Below the pieces are notes generated by a model. The model did not search any database, had not been told where the DNA came from, and worked only from the letters and a program-made list of their open reading frames with translations. A stretch of DNA of 13,163 bases from NCBI GenBank assembly GCA_036558125.1, contig DATBGE010000217.1, forward strand, positions 1 through 13,163, read 5' to 3'. The position numbers were made by a program, and so were the translations under genes. The stretch's first letter is position 1; every line of letters starts with the position of its first letter. Below, one piece after another: positions 1-6,775 of this stretch. The stretch comes from DATBGE01 sp036558125 (GTDB lineage Bacteria; Gemmatimonadota; Gemmatimonadetes; Gemmatimonadales; GWC2-71-9).

Positions 1-843
1 GCCTGTCCGACTGATCACCATCGAGCTGTCGTTCCCCAGAAAATCCAGATCGGCGTGACCCAGGCTCGGATCCGCGTAGGTGCCGCGGGTTCGCGCCGAG
101 TCGCGCGCGGCGAGCAGAGCGGCTACTGCATGGCGGGTCCCGATCCAGATCAGGCCGTCCGAGGCGCGAATGCCGATGCGCTTCGGCAGGCCGAAGCTGT
201 CGGGCGCGACGTACAGGTGTGAGAGGAAGGGCACGAGACTGGTGTCCCGCGAGAAGGAAAGCAGTGTGAGGTAACGAATCCGGAGCGCCTGTTCCTGCGT
301 GTCCAGAAAGCGGGCCACCATGGTGTCCGCAGCGCCCTGCTTCAACCGGCCGAATACCCAGGCGTCCCCCAGATCGTAGTTCCCCTCCGGAATCCTCGGC
401 AGGAGGCCGGCGAGGAGCGCCAGATCTCCCTGCTTCGAGCGACTCAGCTCCAACTCGATGGCGTGCAGCGCCGGCAACAGATCGCCCGGATCATCTCCCG
501 CCGGCACCTTGAGGGTTCCCTTTTCAATCCGATCGCGCCAGCGCCGCACGCTATCGGCACTGGCCGGGTCTCGCAGCTCGGCGATGCGGGTGAGGGCCAT
601 CAGCCCGTCATTGTAGGGCCGGCGCCCGGCAAGTGCGTCGCGAACTCGGGGCCACAATTTCGCCGCTTTTTTCTCGCCCATGATCGCTGCGACGGTATCC
701 GCCGCCGGAGTTCCCTCCCGCAGACTCTCGTGAATTTCAGAATAGATGGTTCGGGTGGAATCGCCGATCCGGATCTGGACCTGGGCGGCTGCCGAGCGGC
801 CCGCGATCATGGCGAGGGCGACGAGGATTGCGGCTGATCTCAT
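1..843 (-). CDS. Secreted protein of unknown function (3' end outside window)
   Basis: An open frame of 281 codons starts with ATG at 843 and runs off the left edge, so the C-terminus is missing. The first ~21 residues form a signal peptide: MRSA, a hydrophobic stretch rich in Ala/Ile/Leu, then a likely cleavage site after Ala-Ala-Ala before Gln. The mature part is helical and Leu/Ala/Arg-rich, with stretches such as LMALTRIAELRDPASADSVR that resemble TPR- or HEAT-like helical hairpins. I could not assign a family or catalytic motif. The start overlaps the stop of the upstream MFS gene as ATGA (840-843), which implies translational coupling and makes this the fourth gene of the left-hand unit. 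It probably acts in the periplasm or outside the cell; any link to the transporter is inferred only from position. Confidence 0.75.
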   Translation of the reverse strand, partial: MRSAAILVALAMIAGRSAAAQVQIRIGDSTRTIYSEIHESLREGTPAADTVAAIMGEKKAAKLWPRVRDALAGRRPYNDGLMALTRIAELRDPASADSVRRWRDRIEKGTLKVPAGDDPGDLLPALHAIELELSRSKQGDLALLAGLLPRIPEGNYDLGDAWVFGRLKQGAADTMVARFLDTQEQALRIRYLTLLSFSRDTSLVPFLSHLYVAPDSFGLPKRIGIRASDGLIWIGTRHAVAALLAARDSARTRGTYADPSLGHADLDFLGNDSSMVISRTG

Positions 844-2051
844 ATCGACGTGCGGGGCTGCGGCACGGTGAGCCAGAAGAGCACAGCGACGATCATTGTC
901 GCGGCGGAAACCCAGAGCGCGACGGGGGGTCCAGCATGCTGGTAGAGTTCGCCGAATCCGACCGCAGCAGGCAACGCGGCGAAACCGGTCACTGCGTGGT
1001 AGGCGCCAAAGCCTCGCCCCGTGCGTCGAGGAGCGAGCCGGGAAACCAGAGCGCGCTCGGCGGACTCGGTGAGGCCCGCGACCAGCCCCAGGGTGAGGAA
1101 CGCGGTAACTGCCGGGCCGACTCCTACGTTGAGACCCATCGCGAAGGCTCCGGCCGCGAACAGCAGTCCTCCCGTAGCGACCAGGCTGCGTTGCCCAATG
1201 CGGTCGGTCAGCCAACCTCCCGGATAGGATGAGGCCGTTCGCACCACATGCAGGCCGGCCCAGACCAGAGGAATCATCGCGACCGGCACACCGACATCCT
1301 GCAGGCGGAGCAGCAGCAATGTCTCGGGAAGACGGCAGAGTACCAGCGCCGCAAGGGCAAGCACCGGAGCCCAGAAGGTGTGCCCTGTCGCATCCGCCGG
1401 CGAGGCGGGTCCCGGGACAGGCTCCCGACGCGGTGTCCGTCGCAGGGTGACGATCAGGACCAACATCGCGACGATTCCGGGAACAGCGCTCCATTGCAGA
1501 ACCTTCCGGACGTCCACCGCCTGCGAGAGCAGCCACCACGCCAGCAACGAGCCGGGGATAGAGCCGAAATGATCGGCCGCGCGATGGAGCCCGAACGCGC
1601 GTCCCTGTACTTCCCTGGGTGTGATCTCGGCGATCAACGCATCCCGCGGCGGGGTACGCAAACCCTTGCCGACCCGATCCAGCACCCGAAATCCCACTAC
1701 CTGCCAGGCGGCACTGGCGATCGCCATCAGGGGACGAACCAGAATCGCCGAGGCGTAGCCGAGGAGAATCAGCGGCTTCTGCCACCCGCGCCGGTCGGCG
1801 AGGCGACCGCTGATCCACTTGGTGACCGCCGCGGTCAGGTCGGCCGCACCATCGAGCGCGCCGAGTGTCGCCGCCGTTCCGCCGAGCGTGCCAACGACAT
1901 ACGCCGGGAGAAGGGGGTACACCATCTCGCTCGCGAAGTCGTTGAAGAGCGAGACGAGGGCGAGACCCTTGACGGTGGGGGGAATGGAGGAATGAGCGAA
2001 TGGCGGAATGGCGGAATTCTGAATTGCCGGGGGTTGAGGATCGGTAGTCAT
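840..2051 (-). CDS. Major facilitator superfamily transporter
   Basis: This is an integral inner-membrane transporter of about 403 residues with a run of hydrophobic segments consistent with the 12-helix MFS fold. MFS motif A is visible after TM2 (GRLADRRGWQKP, residues ~82-93), and a related GGWLTDRIGQ loop lies in the second half. The loop after TM4 reads RVGKGLRTPPRD (residues ~126-137), a signature of an MFS branch often annotated as drug or metabolite exporters. The substrate cannot be told. I chose the ATG at 2051 over the one at 2075, because the latter adds only repeat-encoded residues (MAEWRNEK). Residues ~12-25 (NSAIPPFAHSSIPP) are also encoded by one arm of the inverted repeat at 1981-2086, so the N-terminus before the first helix looks like acquired filler. 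The true start is therefore uncertain. It lies downstream of the DUF885 gene and is coupled to the next gene by ATGA. Confidence 0.9.
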   Translation of the reverse strand: MTTDPQPPAIQNSAIPPFAHSSIPPTVKGLALVSLFNDFASEMVYPLLPAYVVGTLGGTAATLGALDGAADLTAAVTKWISGRLADRRGWQKPLILLGYASAILVRPLMAIASAAWQVVGFRVLDRVGKGLRTPPRDALIAEITPREVQGRAFGLHRAADHFGSIPGSLLAWWLLSQAVDVRKVLQWSAVPGIVAMLVLIVTLRRTPRREPVPGPASPADATGHTFWAPVLALAALVLCRLPETLLLLRLQDVGVPVAMIPLVWAGLHVVRTASSYPGGWLTDRIGQRSLVATGGLLFAAGAFAMGLNVGVGPAVTAFLTLGLVAGLTESAERALVSRLAPRRTGRGFGAYHAVTGFAALPAAVGFGELYQHAGPPVALWVSAATMIVAVLFWLTVPQPRTSI

Positions 2052-2086
2052 TTTTTCATTCCGCCATTCTGCCATTCCTCCATTCC
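1981..2086. repeat. 30-bp inverted repeat of ~8-bp units around the MFS start codon
   Basis: Left arm 1981-2010 and the reverse complement of right arm 2057-2086 match at 27 of 30 positions. Both read GGAATGGAGGAATG, three differing bases, then GAATGGCGGAATG. The arms are built from near-tandem units of the form GAATGGCG or GAATGGAG. The 46-nt loop contains the chosen ATG of the MFS gene (2049-2051). The right arm fills the gap after the DUF885 stop, while the left arm is translated inside the MFS gene. In the minus-strand transcript the arms would fold into a long hairpin with the start codon in the loop. The units also carry GGAGG next to ATG, so they imitate ribosome binding sites. Confidence 0.9.
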
Positions 2087-2102
2087 GCCATTCTTGGTCC
2101 TC

Positions 2103-3710
2103 TCACTCATCGATTCCCAGCCCCATTCCCCACCTGATCAACGATACCGGGAGACCGCCGTAACTCAGAAACTCGTTATGGAATTGCTGGAGCTTGAAGG
2201 AACCACCTTCACGTTCGCGGTAGGCATCCCGTAGATGGAGAATCTCCCGACGGCCGACCGCGTAGCAGAGCTGGTAGGTGGGCCAGGCGCAATACCGGCT
2301 CACCTCGGCCGCGGCCCGGCCCCGATCCATCGCGAGGTGATCCACCATGTAGTCGGTCGCTTCCTCGGGCGTCATGCCCCGGGTGTGCAGGCCTACGTCC
2401 AGCACGATGCGCGTCGCACGCCACAGGAGGTGAAGCCGTTGAAAGAGCCGCTGTTCGAGGGAGGCGAAATAGCCCTCCTCCGCCATCAGCTCCTCGCAGT
2501 AGAGCGCCCAACCTTCGACCGTGACGGGAGTCCAGAGCACGCGGCGAATCGCAGAATCCTGCGCCTGCGCCGTGAGCATCTGGAGATGGTGCCCGGGGTA
2601 GGCCTCATGAATCGCGGTTGCAGCCACCTCGTGCATGCAATACAACCCCTCCGAGGACGGGGCCCCGTTGGGCGAGGTGACGTAGAACATCCCGCTGCGA
2701 TCGGCCGCCATCGCTCCCGGCGCCTCGTAGGCGGCGAAGGGGACCAGGGGCCGCAGGAACCGAGGAGTATCAACCACCTCGAGGTCCCCGTCAGGGATTC
2801 GTACCAGGTCACGCTGGGCCACGAACTTTCGAGCCCTGTCGGTTTCTTCGCGGAACACGTTGACCAGGTCGGAGCCGGGGGGCGACTGGCTGCGGAGCCG
2901 CTCGATCAGTTTTCGCCACGGAGTCGAGGGATCGAGCTTTTTCGCCAGCGCCACCACTTCCGCCTCGACCTCCTCGACCAGGTGCAATCCGTAGCGATAG
3001 AGCTCCGGTGCGCCGGCCTGCAAGGCGTGCTCGTGGTGCAGTCGCCGGTTGAACTGATCCTCACCGATGGCAAACGAGAGATCATCGGGGCTCGCATTGA
3101 GCTCACTGCGTAGCGCCAGGGCGAATCGCTCGAGTGCGGATTCGGCCTCTCCCAGCGCTTCGTCCAGTTCGTCGCTGCTCTCCGGCGCCCAGGTCTTCGC
3201 GGCGCCGGCCGCCTCGCGCAGCAAGGCAGGTCCACCCGCCACCATCGCCGAAGCGGTGTCGAGAAAGATCCGGGGAGGATCTACCAGTGTCTCTCGCGCC
3301 GCGCGGAGAAAGGCGGGAGTGGCCTTGAGACGGCCGAGAACGCCGTGGCCGCGTGGCCTCGACTCGGGATCTCGCCGGCGCAATAGGGAATGGAAACTCT
3401 GAAACAGGTGTGAGAGCCAGTACCCGGGATCGTGGATATGGGGCTTCTCGCGCTCGAAGCGGAGGACGGTGATGCGGATTTCGTCGAGGAAGGCGGTGCG
3501 ATCGATTTCTTCCTCGGTCTCATCGATCTCCAGCTGCTCCGCCGCCGTCACCATCGCCTTGAAGGCCGAGAGGTGGGTACGCATCGACTCGGCGTCGAAG
3601 GAGCCCAGCCGGTGATCAAGCGACATCACTCCCGTCGCACTGGCCGCGGCGGGGTCGAAATGCCATCGAAGATCAAGGTAGGAGCGGTAGAGATCTTCAG
3701 TTGCCGACAT
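2103..3710 (-). CDS. DUF885 family protein, probable zinc metallopeptidase
   Basis: This protein of about 535 residues belongs to the DUF885 family (Pfam PF05960), whose members are largely uncharacterised and predicted to be zinc-dependent carboxypeptidase-like hydrolases. The diagnostic motif HEAYPGHHLQ is at residues 368-377. It is followed ~20 residues later by EGWALYCEELM (Glu399), the usual second ligand or catalytic region of the family. The length is near normal and the C-terminus is complete. No signal peptide is seen, so it is likely cytoplasmic. ATG at 3710 is preferred; a GTG at 3719 would add three residues. Either start overlaps the 3' end of the LeuA-like gene (14 or 23 nt), so the two genes are co-transcribed. 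The substrate, presumably peptides or an amidated small molecule, is unknown. Confidence 0.9.
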   Translation of the reverse strand: MSATEDLYRSYLDLRWHFDPAAASATGVMSLDHRLGSFDAESMRTHLSAFKAMVTAAEQLEIDETEEEIDRTAFLDEIRITVLRFEREKPHIHDPGYWLSHLFQSFHSLLRRRDPESRPRGHGVLGRLKATPAFLRAARETLVDPPRIFLDTASAMVAGGPALLREAAGAAKTWAPESSDELDEALGEAESALERFALALRSELNASPDDLSFAIGEDQFNRRLHHEHALQAGAPELYRYGLHLVEEVEAEVVALAKKLDPSTPWRKLIERLRSQSPPGSDLVNVFREETDRARKFVAQRDLVRIPDGDLEVVDTPRFLRPLVPFAAYEAPGAMAADRSGMFYVTSPNGAPSSEGLYCMHEVAATAIHEAYPGHHLQMLTAQAQDSAIRRVLWTPVTVEGWALYCEELMAEEGYFASLEQRLFQRLHLLWRATRIVLDVGLHTRGMTPEEATDYMVDHLAMDRGRAAAEVSRYCAWPTYQLCYAVGRREILHLRDAYREREGGSFKLQQFHNEFLSYGGLPVSLIRWGMGLGIDE

Positions 3711-4953
3711 CAACCGCACCCATCCGCGCCGCCTCGACTAAACGGTGGCACTCCTCGTCCGCCAGTGTGTGAGCCGACCGCTTGGCGGCCTGGAACAGCG
3801 CGTCCACGGTGCGGGAATCTTCGGGATCGTACCCGTGCTCTTCCAGCCAGCACTTCACGTTGGAAACCCCGGACTGGGGTGAGATGTCGATACGCTGGTT
3901 CAAACCAAACTCGCCGGCAGGCACGCTGGAATAGACCCGGTCGGCCAGCCATGCATCGCCCTTCTTGCGAGCCTTGACGATCGCGGCGGCATGGACACCG
4001 GTGCCGGTGCGGAATGCGTCCGCGCCGACGACCGGATAATTCACCGGAATCGGCACCCCGGTGGCCTCCGCCGCTATCCGGCAATATTCCGGGAGACGCG
4101 AGACATCATGGGTGTAGAGACCCAGCAGACGGAGATTCACGATCAGAAGGTCCATCTCCGTGTTGCCGACTCGCTCTCCCACTCCAAGTGCTGTCGCGTG
4201 CACCCGGTCCACCCCGGCCTCGATCGCCGCCAGGCAGTTTGCGATGCCCAGTCCGCGGTCCCGGTGGCCATGCCAGTCCAGCTTTACGTCCTCTCCGGAC
4301 GGAGAGATGATCTCGGTCCGGATGAATCGCACCAGGTTGCGAACGCCCGAAGGCGTTGCATGCCCCGTGGTGTCCGCAAGACAGAGCCGGCGGGCTCCCC
4401 AGCGAATGGCGTTGCCATAGAGCGCCTTGAGCGTATCGGGGCGAGCGCGGGTCGTGTCCTCGGTGACGTACATGACCGGCAGGCCCTGTCGCACCGCGAA
4501 AGTGACCGCCTCCTCGGATACCCGCAGCATTCGATCCAGGGTCCAATCCTCGGCGTATTGCCGGATGGGAGACGAGCCGATAAAAGTCGCGGCCTCGATG
4601 GCGAGGCCGGTCTCCTGACTGATCTGGGCGATGGGCTCGATATCCCTCACCAGCGTCCGGGCGGCACAGTTGGCGCTCAGGGGCAGCCGGCTGTTGGCGA
4701 TCTCCCAGGCGAGAGTCCTCACCTGGTCCACCATCCGCGGGCCGGCTCCCGGCAGGCCAATATCGGCCGAGGCGATGCCCAGGTCGGCCATCAGGTGGAG
4801 CAGGCGAAGCTTGTCCGGCATCGAGGGATCCGACACCGACGGCGATTGCAGGCCGTCGCGGAGGGTCTCGTCGTTGAGCTCGACCCGGGCGGTGCTATAG
4901 TCGAACCCGCCATCGAGCGGATTCCAGTCGTAGATCAGATCGGCTTCCCGCAT
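3697..4953 (-). CDS. LeuA-like acyl-CoA-condensing synthase (HMGL family, no regulatory domain)
   Basis: The 418-residue protein has the HMGL-like TIM barrel shared by 2-isopropylmalate, homocitrate and citramalate synthases and HMG-CoA lyase. Visible motifs are LNDETLRDGLQSP (residues 26-38, with the metal-binding Asp and catalytic Arg region), WHGHRD with the metal-ligand pair His228 and His230, and GVGERVGNTEMD. A LeuA-type linker region follows (GVHAAAIVKA, then SGVSNVKCWL). The protein ends soon after, so the C-terminal leucine-binding domain of classical LeuA is absent and leucine feedback is unlikely. LRDGLQ, rather than the LRDGEQ typical of isopropylmalate synthases, leaves the substrate open. 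The ATG at 4953 (MREADLIYDW) was chosen because the 50 upstream in-frame residues are repeat-encoded and would overlap an equally doubtful extension of the divergent decarboxylase. It is the first gene of the left unit. Confidence 0.88.
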   Translation of the reverse strand: MREADLIYDWNPLDGGFDYSTARVELNDETLRDGLQSPSVSDPSMPDKLRLLHLMADLGIASADIGLPGAGPRMVDQVRTLAWEIANSRLPLSANCAARTLVRDIEPIAQISQETGLAIEAATFIGSSPIRQYAEDWTLDRMLRVSEEAVTFAVRQGLPVMYVTEDTTRARPDTLKALYGNAIRWGARRLCLADTTGHATPSGVRNLVRFIRTEIISPSGEDVKLDWHGHRDRGLGIANCLAAIEAGVDRVHATALGVGERVGNTEMDLLIVNLRLLGLYTHDVSRLPEYCRIAAEATGVPIPVNYPVVGADAFRTGTGVHAAAIVKARKKGDAWLADRVYSSVPAGEFGLNQRIDISPQSGVSNVKCWLEEHGYDPEDSRTVDALFQAAKRSAHTLADEECHRLVEAARMGAVDVGN

Positions 4954-5162
4954 GGGGGAAGTGTTGCTGGAGGGCGGGGAGGGGTCAAGGGAGGTCGAGG
5001 AGAATTGAAGAATTGCAAATTGGTAATTCCAAATTATGGCAGCAGGCAAAGAGAAGTTGACGTGCGACAGATTTGACTCGAAGTTCTCCACCTCCAGAAG
5101 CATTTTTCAATTACCAATTACCAATTTTCAATTACCAATTGCTGGATCTCGACTATCCCACC
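4954..5162. promoter_or_regulatory. Divergent intergenic region between LeuA-like synthase and decarboxylase
   Basis: This gap must contain the promoters for the leftward four-gene unit and the rightward decarboxylase. It is AT-rich compared with its surroundings. On the minus strand a CATAAT (complement of 5033-5038) resembles a -10 box for the leftward unit, but no convincing -35 lies at the right distance. On the plus strand TTGACG (5057-5062) and TTGACT (5073-5078) resemble -35 boxes, again without a good -10. Neither start codon has a clear Shine-Dalgarno sequence. The heptanucleotide array at 5001-5140 takes up most of the region. Confidence 0.45.
5001..5140. repeat. AT-rich heptanucleotide repeat array with inverted arms
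   Basis: On the plus strand 5109-5140 is a run of seven-base units: AATTACC, AATTACC, AATTTTC, AATTACC, then AATT. The left part (5001-5030) read on the minus strand has the same style: AATTACC, AATTTGC, AATTCTTC, AATTCTCC. Bases 5011-5028 and the reverse complement of 5116-5133 match at 17 of 18 positions, with an 87-nt spacer. Translated, the array gives FNYQLPIFNYQL, which is clearly not part of the decarboxylase. It resembles in style the short tandemly repeated repetitive (STRR) heptanucleotide sequences known from filamentous cyanobacteria. Confidence 0.85.
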
Positions 5163-6572
5163 ATGCAGCGCTTCGGGCGCCGGGTCGCCGACCTGGTGGC
5201 GCGCCATCTTGCCACGCTGCGCGAGCAGCCCACCCGACGCACGCTGAGCCGGGCTGAGGCCGACCGAATGATCGCAGGTCCGGCTCCAACGGGCGGCACC
5301 GACTTCGAAACGCTGCTGGCCAAGCTCGAGCGGGATGTGATCCCCTACCACACCCGGGAGCCGCACCCGGGCTTCGTGGCGTACGTCCAGAGCTGCTCCG
5401 CATTCCCGGCGGTGCTGGGGGACTGGATCGCCACCGGATACAACTTCTTCGGCGGGGCCTGGGTCGTAGCCCCCGGACCGACCACGCTCGAGTTGACGGT
5501 GCTGGAGTGGTTTCGTGAATGGCTGGGGATGCCCAAAGGAGCCGGCGGACTGCTCACCAGCGGCGGATCCACCGCAACCCTCACCGCGGTCGTCGCGGCC
5601 CGTCATGCCATGTGCGACGACCCCTCCCGACTCGCCCGGGCGGTCATCTACACCTCGGAACAGGCCCACTCCTCGGTGACTCGCGCCGCCTGGATCGCGG
5701 GACTGCCTCGGGACCATATCCGCGCCGTGCCGGTGGACCGCGAGTGGCGGGTCAAGATCGACCAATTGGAGCAGGGGATAACCCTGGATCGGAACGCGGG
5801 ACTGCTTCCCGTCGCGGTCGTAGCCAGCGCAGGAACGACCAACACTGGGGCGGTTGATCCGCTCGTCGCGATCGCCGATCTCTGCAAACGCGAAGGTCTC
5901 TGGTTCCACGTGGACGCGGCCTACGGCGGGTTCACCGTGCTCACGGACCACGGCCGGCGGATGCTGGACGGGATCGGCCTGGCCGATAGCATCACTCTCG
6001 ACCCGCACAAGTGGCTCTTCGTGCCGTTCGAGTGCGGATGCCTCATGGTGAAGAATCCGGCCCGGCTACGCGAAGCTTTCCGCATCCTGCCCGAATACCT
6101 CGAAGCGCTCGACACGGCCGCCGAGGAAGTAAACTTCGCCGACCTCGGTGAGCAGCTGTCGCGCTACTCCCGGGCCTTCAAGGTCTGGCTCTGCGTGCAG
6201 TACTACGGAACCGATGCGCTAGGCGCAGCGATCGAGCGGGGCATTCGTAATGCGGAATTGGCGGAGCAGCTGATCCGGCAGGCGCCCGAGCTCGAGGTGC
6301 TCTCCCCTGCCCGGCTCGGCATCCTCTGCTTCCGGGCCCGAGGAACCGGAGACGACTCGGCACTGGACGCGTTGAATCAGCGGATATTGAAGCGGGTGAA
6401 CGACAACGCTCGCTACTTCATCTCGACGACGCGGCTCAACGGCGCGCTGGCGCTTCGGATTTGTACCCCGGGTTTTCGCACCCGGCCGGAGGATATTGAA
6501 GGGTTGATCGAGGAGATTCGCGAGGTGGCAGCCAGCGTCGAGAGCGGAGATCGGCGAGATTTGGGGTTGTGA
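5163..6572 (+). CDS. PLP-dependent group II amino acid decarboxylase
   Basis: This 469-residue cytoplasmic enzyme of the pyridoxal-dependent decarboxylase family (Pfam PF00282: aromatic amino acid, glutamate, tyrosine and related decarboxylases) removes the alpha-carboxylate of an amino acid to give an amine. PLP-site residues are visible: LTSGGSTATLTA binds the phosphate, His169 in SEQAHSSV stacks on the ring, Asp251 in HVDAAYGGF contacts the pyridine nitrogen, and Lys283 in DPHKW forms the Schiff base. The length is normal for the family. The substrate cannot be fixed from sequence alone. ATG at 5163 (MQRFGRRVADLV) is chosen because upstream in-frame codons read through the AATTACC repeat. 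The family match may begin a few residues earlier (LDYPTMQRFG), so TTG at 5139 remains possible. It is the only plus-strand gene, transcribed alone. Confidence 0.92.
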   Translation: MQRFGRRVADLVARHLATLREQPTRRTLSRAEADRMIAGPAPTGGTDFETLLAKLERDVIPYHTREPHPGFVAYVQSCSAFPAVLGDWIATGYNFFGGAWVVAPGPTTLELTVLEWFREWLGMPKGAGGLLTSGGSTATLTAVVAARHAMCDDPSRLARAVIYTSEQAHSSVTRAAWIAGLPRDHIRAVPVDREWRVKIDQLEQGITLDRNAGLLPVAVVASAGTTNTGAVDPLVAIADLCKREGLWFHVDAAYGGFTVLTDHGRRMLDGIGLADSITLDPHKWLFVPFECGCLMVKNPARLREAFRILPEYLEALDTAAEEVNFADLGEQLSRYSRAFKVWLCVQYYGTDALGAAIERGIRNAELAEQLIRQAPELEVLSPARLGILCFRARGTGDDSALDALNQRILKRVNDNARYFISTTRLNGALALRICTPGFRTRPEDIEGLIEEIREVAASVESGDRRDLGL

Positions 6573-6589
6573 GCGGGGAATTGGCGCGG

Positions 6590-6712
6590 GAGGCCTCCGC
6601 CCCTATAGAGGGAATATCCGTCGGTCAGCGGCAGGAGACCCGCGATGGGCAGACGAGGTTGGTCACGTTGATCAACCTCTCTGAGGCCTCCGCCCCCTGC
6701 TTGGGGAATATC
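6590..6712. repeat. Two copies of a ~30-nt double-dyad motif in a convergent gap
   Basis: Copy 1 (6590-6618) and copy 2 (6683-6712) lie 93 bp apart in the 203-nt gap between the convergent decarboxylase and nucleotidyltransferase genes. Both begin GAGGCCTCCGCCCC, with the palindrome GAGGCCTC at the front, and end GGGAATATC. The middle differs in sequence but keeps a small stem: CCCT-ATAG-AGGG in copy 1 and CCCC-TGCTT-GGGG in copy 2. Stem retention with changed bases is what a conserved hairpin would show. The motifs flank the stronger hairpin at 6655-6679. No protein gene is supported in this gap. Confidence 0.75.
6655..6679. terminator. 11-bp hairpin between convergent genes, possible bidirectional terminator
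   Basis: GAGGTTGGTCA (6655-6665) pairs with TGATCAACCTC (6669-6679) around a CGT loop. The stem is 11 bp with one G-T wobble. Neither strand has a T-tract right after it, so it is not a classic intrinsic terminator. Its place between two convergent stop codons (6572 and 6776) fits transcript 3'-end formation or protection from both sides. Confidence 0.45.
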
Positions 6713-6775
6713 GATTTAGCAGCGATGAGACTCCGTACCATTTCCATCCGCACGGCATCAAAACCCACCGTCGCG

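Noticed and set aside
1248..2234. Plus-strand open frame of 328 codons opposite the MFS gene
   Set aside because: Its translation is low-complexity Arg/Gly/Gln-rich and runs through the inverted repeat; the minus-strand MFS motifs are decisive.
3991..5076. Plus-strand open frame of 361 codons opposite the LeuA-like gene
   Set aside because: Shadow of a gene with conserved HMGL motifs; no domain of its own.
4954..5103. A 50-residue N-terminal extension of the LeuA-like synthase
   Set aside because: It is encoded by the AATTACC repeat and would overlap the equally repeat-derived extension of the divergent decarboxylase.
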